64,000 bases of DNA, taken from PCRC01 sp040384665. GTDB taxonomy: Bacteria; Pseudomonadota; Gammaproteobacteria; Burkholderiales; Burkholderiaceae_C. Under the pieces are notes generated by a model. The model made no database searches. It had not been told where the DNA came from and was given only the letters and a program-made list of their open reading frames with translations. The position numbers and the translations under genes are program-made. Location of the stretch: positions 62,001 to 126,000 of the forward strand of contig JAZKIY010000009.1 of NCBI GenBank assembly GCA_040384665.1. Reading direction: 5' to 3'. Positions 16,639 through 24,756 of this stretch are shown in pieces; position 1 is the first letter of the stretch, and each line of letters opens with the position of its first letter.

Positions 16639-17448
16639 TCAAGCCAACCAGCGCTTGCGCCGCTTGTAGCTCTTGACGTCCTTGAAGGACTTGCGTTCAC
16701 CGCCACCCACGCCGAGGTAGAACTCTTTCACGTCTTCGTTGCTGGCCAGGTCTTTGGCCGCACCGTCCATCACCACCCGGCCCGACTCCATGATGTAGCC
16801 GTAGTCGGCGTAGCGCAGCGCCATGTTGGTGTTCTGCTCGGCCAGCAGGAAGGTGACCTTCTCGCGCTGGTTCAGGTCCTTGACGATCTCGAACACCTCT
16901 TCCACGATCTGCGGCGCCAGGCCCATGGACGGCTCGTCGAGCAGCACCATGCTGGGGTTGGCCATCAGTGCGCGGCCAATCGCGCACATCTGCTGCTCGC
17001 CACCGGAGGTGTAGGCGGCCTGCGATGTCTTGCGGGTCTTCAGGCGCGGGAAGTAGTTGTAGACCTTTTCCAGGTTCGCGGCGACTTCGGCCTTGCTGGT
17101 GCGGGTGTAGGCGCCGGTCAGCAGGTTTTCTTCGATGGTCAGGTGGGCAAAGCAGTGTCGGCCTTCCATCACCTGGACCACGCCGCGCTGCACCAGGTCG
17201 GCCGGCGACAGGTTTTCAATCCGCTCGCCCTTGAGCTCGATGGAGCCTTTGGTGACTTCGCCGCGTTCGCCGCGCAACAGGTTGGACACAGCGCGCAAGG
17301 TGGTGGTCTTGCCCGCCCCGTTGCCGCCCAGAATGGCCACGATGCTGCCTTCGGGAACGGTCAAAGAGACGCCCTTGAGCACGAGGATCACGTGGTTGTA
17401 AATGACTTCAATGCCATTGACATTGAGGACGATGTTTTTATCAGTCAT
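16639..17448 (-). CDS. livF: LivF-type branched-chain amino acid/organic acid ABC ATPase
   Basis: A 269-residue ATPase of the hydrophobic amino acid uptake (HAAT) family. Walker A GGNGAGKTT is at 41-49, the signature is TSGGEQQM, and Walker B is MVLLDEPSMGLAP. Standard LivF proteins are about 235 residues; this one carries a basic C-terminal extension (KSFKDVKSYKRRKRW). The start at 17448 follows the typical MTDKN-like opening; fourteen more upstream codons are open but overlap a hairpin region. It is separated from the binding-protein gene by three stacked inverted repeats. The LivF name denotes the family; the cargo is inferred to be an acid because CoA ligases flank the operon. Confidence 0.92.
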   Translation of the reverse strand: MTDKNIVLNVNGIEVIYNHVILVLKGVSLTVPEGSIVAILGGNGAGKTTTLRAVSNLLRGERGEVTKGSIELKGERIENLSPADLVQRGVVQVMEGRHCFAHLTIEENLLTGAYTRTSKAEVAANLEKVYNYFPRLKTRKTSQAAYTSGGEQQMCAIGRALMANPSMVLLDEPSMGLAPQIVEEVFEIVKDLNQREKVTFLLAEQNTNMALRYADYGYIMESGRVVMDGAAKDLASNEDVKEFYLGVGGGERKSFKDVKSYKRRKRWLA

Positions 17449-17461
17449 GGTGTGGTTGTGT

Positions 17462-17557
17462 AGCAATCGACAAGCCGCGTCACAGTGCAAAAGAGGCCGT
17501 GCGGCTTGTCGATTGCTGGCTCCTGCGAGCCAGCAAGGCCCTTCCCGGAGGAAGGGC
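17462..17557. other. Three stacked inverted repeats between binding protein and livF
   Basis: A perfect 17-bp inverted repeat has arms at 17462-17478 and 17501-17517, each beginning or ending AGCAATCG/CGATTGCT. A 7-bp stem (GCTGGCT) at 17515-17534 and an 8-bp stem with a 4-base loop (GCCCTTCC) at 17538-17557 follow. None has a T tract, so they look more like mRNA-stabilising or attenuating structures than true terminators. Confidence 0.75.
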
Positions 17558-17567
17558 GCAAGTCAGA

Positions 17568-18899
17568 TCAGGACTGGCAATCCGCAACCGTGCGGCGTGT
17601 CAGTTTCTTGTCGGCCAGGTATTTCTCCGAGCCGGCCTTGATCATTGGTTTGATGATCTGCTCGTCGGCTTCGTACCAGTCGGACGAGAAGTTCCACTTG
17701 CTGCCGTCCCAGGTGTGGACACGGGCCCAGGTGGAACCCATGTGGTCGGCGCAGCTGGTGCTCAGCGGACGCATCACGCCAGCAAAACCCAGGCTGTCGA
17801 GTTTCTTCTGGTCGAGTGCCAGGTTTTCCAGACCCCAACGGACCTGTTCACCGGTCATGACCTTGCCCTTGCCATAACGCTCTTGCGCACGGCGCACGCC
17901 TTCAATGCCCAGCATCTGGATCATCAGGCCACGGGTGTACAGCACCGAACCCACTTCGTCTTTGGGACCGGTGCCCTGGCCCTTGCCGTGCACGTACTTC
18001 AGGATGTCCTGAATGACCTTGGGCTGTTGGCCGGAGGTGTTCAGCGCCAGTGCGTTGTAGCCCTTGGCGCCTTCGCCGACGTCTTTCACGTCAGGCTCGG
18101 CACCTGCCCACCACACGCCGTACATCTTGTCGCGCGGGTAGCCGGTGGCTTGCGCTTCTTTCAGGGCGGTGGAGTTCATCACGCCCCAGCCCCACAGCAT
18201 CACGTAGTCGGGCTTGCTCTGGCGAACCTGCAGCCAGGCGGCCTTTTGTTCCACACCCGGTGCGGTGACCGGAATGAGTTGCAGATCGAAGCCGTGGGTG
18301 CGGGCGCGTTCCTGCAGCAGGGGGATGGGCTCTTTGCCAAACGGGCTGTCGTGGTAGACCAGGGCGATCTTCTTGCCCTTGAGCTTGTCGAGGCCGCCTT
18401 CTTTTTTGCCAATGTGCTGAACCAGGATGTCCGACGCGGTCCAGTAGCTGCCCATGAACGGGAAGTTCCACTTGAAGGCGTTGCCATCCTGGGCGATCGA
18501 CAGGCCATAGCCCAGCGTGATCAGCGGGATCTTGTCGTTGGCGACTTTTTCGGTCAGCGCAAAGGTGATGCCGGTGGCCTGTGGGTCAAACACGGCAACG
18601 CCGGGTTTGCTCTTCAGGCGCTCATAGCATTCGACACCGCGGTCGGTGGCGTAGCCGGTTTCACATTCTTCGTAGGTGATCTTGACACCGTTGATGCCGC
18701 CGTCGCGGGCGTTGATCATCTTGATGTAGTCCTGCTTGGCATTGGCCCACGGTGTGCCGTTGGGTGCGTAGGGACCGGTGCGGTACGAGAGCAGCGGGAA
18801 GAACTGTTCCTTGGCTTGGGCAAAAGCGTTGGTGGCGACCACCGACGATGCCCCTGCGGCCACAACAGTGGCTGCGAGGACGAGGTTGCGAAACTTCAT
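17568..18899 (-). CDS. ABC transporter periplasmic binding protein, LivK/HAAT family
   Basis: A 443-residue periplasmic ligand-binding protein with a signal peptide ending AFA before QA at residue 27. The type I periplasmic-binding fold is seen in LLSYRTGPYAPNGTPWANAKQDYIKMINARDGGINGVKI and ALVYHDSPFGKEPIPLLQERA. It is longer than LivK (about 370) and belongs to the larger subgroup often found beside CoA ligase genes. Its own ribosome site (AGGAGAGA) precedes the ATG. A terminator lies upstream between it and livM, and strong hairpins lie downstream, so its mRNA level is probably set apart from the membrane genes. Confidence 0.9.
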   Translation of the reverse strand: MKFRNLVLAATVVAAGASSVVATNAFAQAKEQFFPLLSYRTGPYAPNGTPWANAKQDYIKMINARDGGINGVKITYEECETGYATDRGVECYERLKSKPGVAVFDPQATGITFALTEKVANDKIPLITLGYGLSIAQDGNAFKWNFPFMGSYWTASDILVQHIGKKEGGLDKLKGKKIALVYHDSPFGKEPIPLLQERARTHGFDLQLIPVTAPGVEQKAAWLQVRQSKPDYVMLWGWGVMNSTALKEAQATGYPRDKMYGVWWAGAEPDVKDVGEGAKGYNALALNTSGQQPKVIQDILKYVHGKGQGTGPKDEVGSVLYTRGLMIQMLGIEGVRRAQERYGKGKVMTGEQVRWGLENLALDQKKLDSLGFAGVMRPLSTSCADHMGSTWARVHTWDGSKWNFSSDWYEADEQIIKPMIKAGSEKYLADKKLTRRTVADCQS

Positions 18900-18965
18900 T
18901 TGTCTCTCCTGTGAATAAAAGTTGAAGTGCTGAAAACTGACACCGAAGTAAAAACCCAATCGTTC

Positions 18966-19006
18966 AAAAAAGCATCAGGACTTGCCACTACGGTGTGCCC
19001 CGATGC
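18966..19006 (-). terminator. Likely intrinsic terminator or attenuator between livM and the binding-protein gene
   Basis: On the minus strand GCATCGGG pairs with CCTGATGC (one G-U pair) across a 19-base loop that can pair further (CAC with GTG). Six T residues follow directly. It lies 13 bases past the livM stop. Confidence 0.65.
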
Positions 19007-19019
19007 ATCGCTAGAAACC

Positions 19020-20096
19020 TCAATGGGGGAAGGGCCACAGCCGCAGCTTCTGTTTGCCAATGGACCACAGCTTGGCCAGGCCATGTGGCTCGACGATCAG
19101 GAACCAGACGATCAGGGCACCGAAGATCATCAGCTCGGTGTGGGCGATGCCAGCGGTCGAGATCTCAAAACCAAACACGCCTGCGATCAGCGGCAGCATT
19201 TGGTTCAGCAAAATCGGCAGGAACACGATGAAGGCCGCGCCGAAGAAGGCACCCATGATGGAGCCTAGACCCCCGATGATGACCATGAACAACAGGCGGA
19301 ACGAGATGTCTACCGAGAAGGCGGCCGGTTCCCAGGCGCCGAGGTAGACAAAGGCCCACAGGCCACCGGCCATGCCAATGATGAAGGAGCTGACAGCAAA
19401 GGCGCTGAGCTTGGCGTACATCGGGCGGATGCCGATCACCGCGGCGGCCACGTCCATGTCGCGGATGGCCATCCACTCGCGGCCCACCGCGCTGCGCACC
19501 AGGTTCTTGGCCAGTAAAGCAATGACGATCAGGATGCCCAGGCACAGCCAGTACTTGCTGACGGCGCTGTCAATCGGCATGCCGAAGACCTGCAGTTCCG
19601 ACACCGACACGGCACCCGACTGGGAGTTGTTGGTGAACCACTTGATGCGCAGGAACATCCAGTCGCTGAAGAACTGTGCGGCGAGCGTGGCCACGGCCAG
19701 GTACAGGCCTTTCACCCGCAGGCTGGGCAGACCAAACAGGATGCCGAACGCCGTGGCGCACAGGCCCCCGAGAATCAGCGCCGGGATCAGCGGCATGCCT
19801 GGGAAGCGCACGAAGAAGTTGAAGGCACCGTAGGCGCCCACCGCCATGAAGGCGCCCGAACCGAGCGAGATCTGGCCGCAGTAGCCGACCAGGATGTTCA
19901 CGCCCAGCGCCGCCAGCGACATGATGACGAAGGGGATCAGGATGGCGCGGAACATGTAGTCGCTGGCCATCATCGGCACCACCAGGATGGCCACCGCCAA
20001 AATCAGGCCAATGGCGATGCGGTCTTGCGCAATCGGGAAGATCTGCTGGTCCGACCGGTAGGTGGTCTTGAACTGACCGTTTTCTCTGTAGAACAT
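19020..20096 (-). CDS. livM: LivM-type ABC transporter permease
   Basis: A 358-residue inner-membrane permease of the HAAT family with about ten hydrophobic segments. The conserved ATPase-coupling loop is seen around VGREWMAIRDMDVAAAVIGIRPMYAKLSAF, and the typical VGYCGQISLGSGAFMAVGAYGAF lies near residue 90. The C-terminus ends in a short basic segment. It is 32 bases downstream of the LivH permease gene and would pair with it. The N-terminal 30 residues are polar and cytoplasmic, as in LivM proteins. Confidence 0.93.
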   Translation of the reverse strand: MFYRENGQFKTTYRSDQQIFPIAQDRIAIGLILAVAILVVPMMASDYMFRAILIPFVIMSLAALGVNILVGYCGQISLGSGAFMAVGAYGAFNFFVRFPGMPLIPALILGGLCATAFGILFGLPSLRVKGLYLAVATLAAQFFSDWMFLRIKWFTNNSQSGAVSVSELQVFGMPIDSAVSKYWLCLGILIVIALLAKNLVRSAVGREWMAIRDMDVAAAVIGIRPMYAKLSAFAVSSFIIGMAGGLWAFVYLGAWEPAAFSVDISFRLLFMVIIGGLGSIMGAFFGAAFIVFLPILLNQMLPLIAGVFGFEISTAGIAHTELMIFGALIVWFLIVEPHGLAKLWSIGKQKLRLWPFPH

Positions 20097-20128
20097 GGGG
20101 CTCTCTCAAATCGTTGGTTGGGCGCGCA

Positions 20129-21058
20129 TCAGACGCGGTCGATGATCTTTTCGCCGAACAGGCCCTGGGGGCGGAACAGCAGAAACACCAGCGCCAGCAC
20201 GTAGGCGAACCAGATTTCAATGCCGCCACCAACGAAGGGGCCCAGGTAGACTTCCGACAGCTTTTCGCCCACACCGATGATCAGGCCGCCAAGGATGGCG
20301 CCCGGCACCGAAGTCAGGCCACCCAGAATCACCACCGGCAGGGCGCGCAAGGCCACCGAAGCCAGTGAGAACTGCACGCCGAGCTTGCTGCCCCAGATCA
20401 TGCCGGCCACCAGGGCCACCACACCGGCCACGCACCAGACGATGACCCAGATGCGGTTCAGCGGAATGCCGATCGACTGCGCGGCCTGGTGGTCGTCGGC
20501 CACCGCACGCAGCGCGCGGCCGGTGCTGGTCATCTGGAAAAAGATGCTGAGGAAAGCCACCAGACCGGCGGCAATGGCGGCGGCGATCACGTCTTCCATG
20601 TTCACCAGCACGCCGCCCGGGAAGATCGACTCCATCAGGAACACCGGGTCTTTCGGCATGCCGATGTCGATCTTGTAGATGCTGCTGCCGAACAGGTTCT
20701 GGCCGAGGCCTTCGAGGAAGTAGGCAATGCCCAGCGTGGCCATCAGCAGCGTGGCACCTTCCTGGTTCACCAGGTGGCGCAAGGCCAGCCGCTCAATCGC
20801 CCAGGCCACCACGAACATGATGGCGCCGGCAATCACGAAGGCCAGCACGTTGGTCACCAGCAGGCTGCTGATGCCGAACCACTGCGGGATCCACTCCGAA
20901 AAGCGGGCCATGGCCAGTGCCGCGAACAACACCATCGCACCCTGTGCGAAGTTGAAGACGCCCGACGCCTTGAAGATCAGGACGAAGCCCAGAGCCACCA
21001 GCGAATACAGCATGCCGGCCATCAGTCCGCCGAGCAGTGTTTCCAGAAAAAATGCCAT
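20129..21058 (-). CDS. livH: LivH-type ABC transporter permease
   Basis: A 309-residue permease with eight hydrophobic segments. The opening ETLLGGLMAGMLYSLVALGFVLIFKASGVFNFAQGAMVLF is highly typical of LivH. The coupling loop TSTGRALRAVADDHQAAQSIGIPLNR and the closing GGLTSVPGAILGGLIIGVGEKLSEVY also match. It partners LivM just downstream and the two ATPases LivG and LivF. It is 17 bases downstream of livG, so the genes are one transcription unit. Confidence 0.94.
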   Translation of the reverse strand: MAFFLETLLGGLMAGMLYSLVALGFVLIFKASGVFNFAQGAMVLFAALAMARFSEWIPQWFGISSLLVTNVLAFVIAGAIMFVVAWAIERLALRHLVNQEGATLLMATLGIAYFLEGLGQNLFGSSIYKIDIGMPKDPVFLMESIFPGGVLVNMEDVIAAAIAAGLVAFLSIFFQMTSTGRALRAVADDHQAAQSIGIPLNRIWVIVWCVAGVVALVAGMIWGSKLGVQFSLASVALRALPVVILGGLTSVPGAILGGLIIGVGEKLSEVYLGPFVGGGIEIWFAYVLALVFLLFRPQGLFGEKIIDRV

Positions 21059-21075
21059 TTGTGATTACTCCGTGC

Positions 21076-21858
21076 TCAGTGACTCGTGCCCAGATAGGCG
21101 CTGATCACATCCTTGTTGTTGCGGACTTCGTCGGGGGTGCCGTCGCCAATCTTCTTGCCGTAGTCCAGCACCACGACGCGGTCGGAGATGTCCATCACCA
21201 CGCCCATGTCGTGCTCGATCAGCACGATGGTGGTGCCGAACTCGTCGTTCACGTCCAGGATGAAGCGGCACATGTCCTGCTTCTCTTCCACGTTCATGCC
21301 GGCCATGGGTTCGTCGAGCAGCAAGACCTTGGGTTCCAGCGCCAGAGCGCGGCCGAGGTCAACCCGCTTCTGCAGGCCGTAAGGCAGCTGCCCCACCGGG
21401 GTTTTGCGGTAGGCCTGGATTTCCAGGAAGTCGATGATGTTTTCCACGAACTCGCGGTGGCGGATCTCTTCTTTTTCAGCCGGCCCGATGCGCAGCGCCT
21501 GCATCAGCAGGTTGCTTTTGATCTTCAGGTTGCGGCCGGTCATGATGTTGTCCAGCACGCTCATGCCCTTGAACAGCGCCAGGTTCTGGAAGGTGCGGGC
21601 AATGCCCATCTCTGCCACCTGCCGGCTGTTCATGTGCTTGAAGGTCTTGCCGCGGAAGTTGATGCTGCCTTCCTGCGGCGTGTAGACGCCGTTGATGCAG
21701 TTCAGCATCGAGCTTTTGCCGGCGCCGTTGGGGCCGATGATGGCGCGGATCTCGTGCTCCTTGACGTTGAACGAGATGTCGGTGAGCGCCTTGACGCCCC
21801 CGAAACGCAGGCTGATGTTGTTGACGTCGAGGATGACGTCGCCGATGATTTTGCTCAT
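21076..21858 (-). CDS. livG: LivG-type ABC transporter ATPase
   Basis: A 260-residue ATP-binding subunit. Walker A is GPNGAGKSS near residues 43-51, then come LPYGLQKRVDLGRAL (signature region, with YGLQK in place of SGGQ, as in many LivG) and LLLDEPMAGMN as Walker B. LivG proteins have the extra segment after Walker A seen here (INFRGKTFKHMNSRQVAEMG). It starts eight bases after the stop of the FadD-like ligase gene, showing that the ligase and transporter are co-expressed. Confidence 0.94.
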   Translation of the reverse strand: MSKIIGDVILDVNNISLRFGGVKALTDISFNVKEHEIRAIIGPNGAGKSSMLNCINGVYTPQEGSINFRGKTFKHMNSRQVAEMGIARTFQNLALFKGMSVLDNIMTGRNLKIKSNLLMQALRIGPAEKEEIRHREFVENIIDFLEIQAYRKTPVGQLPYGLQKRVDLGRALALEPKVLLLDEPMAGMNVEEKQDMCRFILDVNDEFGTTIVLIEHDMGVVMDISDRVVVLDYGKKIGDGTPDEVRNNKDVISAYLGTSH

Positions 21859-21865
21859 GTTGGTG

Positions 21866-23812
21866 TCAGGCGGCTGCTTTGACCGGCTTGAAGGTTTTGA
21901 CGTCGACGATCTTCAGGTTCGCGTTGATGCTGCCGGTGCGGCCATCCTCGAACTTGACCTGGGTTTCGATGTACTGCTCGGTCTTGCCGCCGTACAGCGC
22001 ATCCACCAGCGGCTGGTATTTCTCGGCGATGAAGCCGCGCCGGACCTTGTTGGTGCGGGTCAGTTCGCCATCGTCGGCGTCCAGTTCCTTGTGCAGCACC
22101 AGGAAGCGGCTGACCTGGCTGCCGGCCAGCAGGGCGTCGCGGCTCAGGTCGGCGTTGACCTGTTCCACACACTCCTTGATGAGTCCGTAGACCTCGGGCT
22201 TCTGCGCCAGGTCGGCGTAGCCGGCGTAGGGCAGGTTGCGGCGCTCGGCCCAGTTGGCCACCGCGTCGAGGTCGATGTTGATCATCACGCAGGCGTATTC
22301 GCGCTTGTCGCCCAGCGCCACCACTTCCTTGATGTGCGAGAAGAACTTGAGCTTGTTCTCCACATACTTCGGCGCGAACATCGCACCATCGTTCGGGCCG
22401 CCCATGATGCGGCCCACGTCTTTGGCGCGGTCGATGATCTTCAGGTGGCCTTCGCTGTCCAGGAAGCCGGCGTCACCGGTGTGGTACCAGCCGTCGGCGG
22501 TCAGCACTTCGGCGGTGGCCTCCGGGTTTTTGTAGTATTCCTTCAGCAGGCCGGGCGACTTGACCATCAGCTCGCCATTGGCGGCGACCTTGATTTCCAC
22601 GCCGGCCAGTGGCACGCCCACGGTGTCGGCACGGGCCTGGTTGTCGGGCTGCACACAAACGAACACGGCGGTTTCGGTCGAGCCGTACAACTGCTTCATG
22701 TTGATGCCAATGGAGCGGTAGAAGGTGAACAGGTCCGGGCCAATGGCTTCACCGGCGGTGTAGGCCACCTTGACGCGGCTCAGCCCCAGGTTGTTGCGCA
22801 GCGGGCCGTAGACCATGAAGTCGCCGAGTTTGTACTTGATCCGGTCGATGGCACTGACCGGCAGGCCATCCATCAGCGCCGGGCCCACGCGCTTGGCCAC
22901 GGCCATGCAGGCATGGAACATCTTGCGCTTGAGGGTGCCGGCGTCTTCCATGCGGATCATCACGCTGGTCAGCAGGCCTTCAAACACACGGGGGGGTGCG
23001 AAGTAATACGTGGGGCCAACTTCCTTCAGGTCGATCGTCACCGTGGCGGCCGACTCGGGACAGTTCACCACGTAGCCGCAAGCCAGCCACTGGGCGTAAG
23101 AAAAGATGTTCTGGCCAATCCAGGCCGGTGGCAGGTAGGCCAGCACGTCTTCGTTCGGGCCGAGGTGTTCAAAGTCGGCCGCCGCCTTGGCGCGGTTGAG
23201 CAGCGTGAAGTGGGTGTGCACCACGCCCTTGGGGTTGCCGGTGGTGCCCGAGGTGTAGAACATCGCGGCCACGTCGGTCTCGACCGCCTTGGCGGCTTCG
23301 GCCTTGAAGAAGCCGGGGTTGCTGGCGGCAAAGGCCTTGCCGGCCTCAATCAGCGAATCGAGCGAGGCCAGGCCGGTTTCGCTGTAGTTGCGCAGGCCGC
23401 GCGGCTCGTCGTAGTAGATGTGGCTGATGGCCGGGCAGGCCTCGCGGATTTCCAGCAGCTTGTCGACCTGTTCCTGGTCTTCCACCATCGCAAACCGGGT
23501 GCCGGTGTTGTTGATGGGGAAGACGCATTCCGGGCCGGCAGCGTCCTGGTACAGCGGCACAGGAATCGCGCCGAGGGACTGGATGGCCAGCATGGTGGCG
23601 TAGAGGCGTGGGCGGTTGGAGCCGATCAGCACCATGTGCTCGCCGCGCTGCAGGCCCGCCAGGTGCAGGCCACCGGCCACATGCGCCACCAGCGTGGCCA
23701 TGTCCTGCCAACTCCGGGTTTGCCAGATTCCAAAAATTTTCTCGCGCATGGCGGGCGCCCCAGGGCGCTCGCTGGCATGTTTCAACAACAACTGGGGGAA
23801 CGTGCTTTGCAT
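21866..23812 (-). CDS. Long-chain-type acyl-CoA synthetase (AMP-binding)
   Basis: An adenylate-forming acyl/aryl-CoA ligase of 648 residues, related to FadD15/ACSL enzymes. Motifs: YTSGTTGNPKGVVHTHF (P-loop), LYGSTETAVF (adenine loop), GWYHTGDAGFLDSEGHLKIIDRAKD (hinge and ATP ribose contacts) and a C-terminal lysine-containing domain with LTRTNKVRRGFIAEKY. An ATG five codons upstream at 23827 is possible, but AGGAA lies at good spacing before the chosen ATG. As first gene of the minus-strand cluster it probably activates what the liv-type transporter imports. The divergent Crp-family gene likely controls it. Confidence 0.92.
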   Translation of the reverse strand: MQSTFPQLLLKHASERPGAPAMREKIFGIWQTRSWQDMATLVAHVAGGLHLAGLQRGEHMVLIGSNRPRLYATMLAIQSLGAIPVPLYQDAAGPECVFPINNTGTRFAMVEDQEQVDKLLEIREACPAISHIYYDEPRGLRNYSETGLASLDSLIEAGKAFAASNPGFFKAEAAKAVETDVAAMFYTSGTTGNPKGVVHTHFTLLNRAKAAADFEHLGPNEDVLAYLPPAWIGQNIFSYAQWLACGYVVNCPESAATVTIDLKEVGPTYYFAPPRVFEGLLTSVMIRMEDAGTLKRKMFHACMAVAKRVGPALMDGLPVSAIDRIKYKLGDFMVYGPLRNNLGLSRVKVAYTAGEAIGPDLFTFYRSIGINMKQLYGSTETAVFVCVQPDNQARADTVGVPLAGVEIKVAANGELMVKSPGLLKEYYKNPEATAEVLTADGWYHTGDAGFLDSEGHLKIIDRAKDVGRIMGGPNDGAMFAPKYVENKLKFFSHIKEVVALGDKREYACVMINIDLDAVANWAERRNLPYAGYADLAQKPEVYGLIKECVEQVNADLSRDALLAGSQVSRFLVLHKELDADDGELTRTNKVRRGFIAEKYQPLVDALYGGKTEQYIETQVKFEDGRTGSINANLKIVDVKTFKPVKAAA

Positions 23813-23896
23813 CCCGTTTCCTTGCATTCAAAGTGAGCCGCCTGTCGGCACTGCAGACAGGAATGGGCGTATCGTATGCAAGTGTTTGACGTTGTT

Positions 23897-23914
23897 TTGT
23901 CGTTTCAACGACAA
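23897..23914. promoter_or_regulatory. 18-bp palindrome, operator candidate for the Crp-family regulator
   Basis: Perfect arms TTGTCGTT and AACGACAA separated by TC. Written as TGTCG-N6-CGACA it has the same architecture as Crp-family sites (TGTGA-N6-TCACA) but different bases. It lies in the divergent promoter region between the FadD-like ligase and the Crp-family gene. Confidence 0.65.
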
Positions 23915-23975
23915 TCCAAGGGTCTGCCCTAGTGGGGGTTTCCCCAAAAATTGCGCTTTCAATCCCACAGCACCC

Positions 23976-24707
23976 ATGCCACCTGATTTGAGCCTCCACC
24001 AGCGCCGCCGATTGCCGACCGAAGCCGAGTTGGTTGGTATCCCGTGGTTCAAGTTGCTGGGCCCGGCAGAACGCAAACGCGCCATGGCCGACATGCGTGT
24101 CAGCCACGCCACGCCGAGTGACATGATGTGCCGCGTGGGCAAGCCCAGCACCTACTGGTTTGGCGTGATCGAGGGGTTGCTCAAGATGAGCACCGACAAC
24201 ATGCATGGCCAGACCATGACCTTTGCTGGCATCCCCACCGGGGGTTGGTTTGGAGAAGGCACGCTGCTCAAGCGCGAGCCCTACCGCTACAACATCCAGC
24301 CGCTGCGCAACAGCGTGGTGGCCGGCGTGCCGGTGGAAACCTTCCACTGGCTGCTGGACCATTCCATCGCCTTCAACCGCTTCGTGATGGACCAGCTCAA
24401 CGAGCGGCTGGCCCAGTTCATTGCCGCGCGCGAGATCGACCGCATGGGCAGCCCCGACCTGCGCGTGGCCCGCAACCTGGCCGCGCTGTTCAACCCGGTG
24501 CTCTACCCCGCGGTGGGGCAAATCCTGCGCATCACCCAGCAGGAGCTGGCCTACCTGGTGGGCCTGTCGCGCCAGCGGGTCAACGAGGCGTTGGCGATGC
24601 TGGAGGCGCAAGGCACCATCCGGGTGGAATACGGCGGTTTGCGGGTGCTGCAGCTCGATGCGCTGCGCTTTGGCACCAATTCAGAGCGAAATGACCGCCG
24701 AGCCTAG
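23976..24707 (+). CDS. Crp/Fnr-family transcriptional regulator
   Basis: A 243-residue regulator with an N-terminal cyclic-nucleotide-type beta-barrel (about 20-130), a dimerisation helix, and a winged helix with ITQQELAYLVGLSRQRVNEALAML at about 186-209. It lacks the cysteine cluster of Fnr. The cAMP-contact Arg-Ser pair of Crp is replaced in GEGTLLKREPYRYN, so it probably senses something else, such as an acyl- or aryl-CoA. It is divergent from the ligase/ABC cluster and probably controls it through the shared palindrome. The stop codon lies inside dispersed repeat copy D. The ATG at 23976 gives a normal-length protein; the frame upstream is open but non-coding in character. Confidence 0.88.
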   Translation: MPPDLSLHQRRRLPTEAELVGIPWFKLLGPAERKRAMADMRVSHATPSDMMCRVGKPSTYWFGVIEGLLKMSTDNMHGQTMTFAGIPTGGWFGEGTLLKREPYRYNIQPLRNSVVAGVPVETFHWLLDHSIAFNRFVMDQLNERLAQFIAAREIDRMGSPDLRVARNLAALFNPVLYPAVGQILRITQQELAYLVGLSRQRVNEALAMLEAQGTIRVEYGGLRVLQLDALRFGTNSERNDRRA

Positions 24708-24747
24708 GTGAAATCTACCGTTTAAGCTATAAAATAAATAGCAACCA
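24679..24747 (+). repeat. Dispersed repeat family 1, copy D
   Basis: Contains GAGCCTAGGTGAAATCTACC and a closing hairpin GCTAT/ATAGC. It overlaps the last ten codons and stop of the Crp-family gene and ends just before the pseudouridine synthase gene. Confidence 0.72.
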
Positions 24748-24756
24748 TCCTTGCCC

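Noticed and set aside
17462..17517. Reading the 17-bp inverted repeat as insertion-sequence termini
   Set aside because: Only 22 bases lie between the arms, with no room for a transposase and no remnant nearby.
23616..23975. Upstream extension of the Crp-family gene by 120 codons
   Set aside because: It runs into the divergent ligase gene and the palindromic promoter region; the chosen start gives the normal family length.
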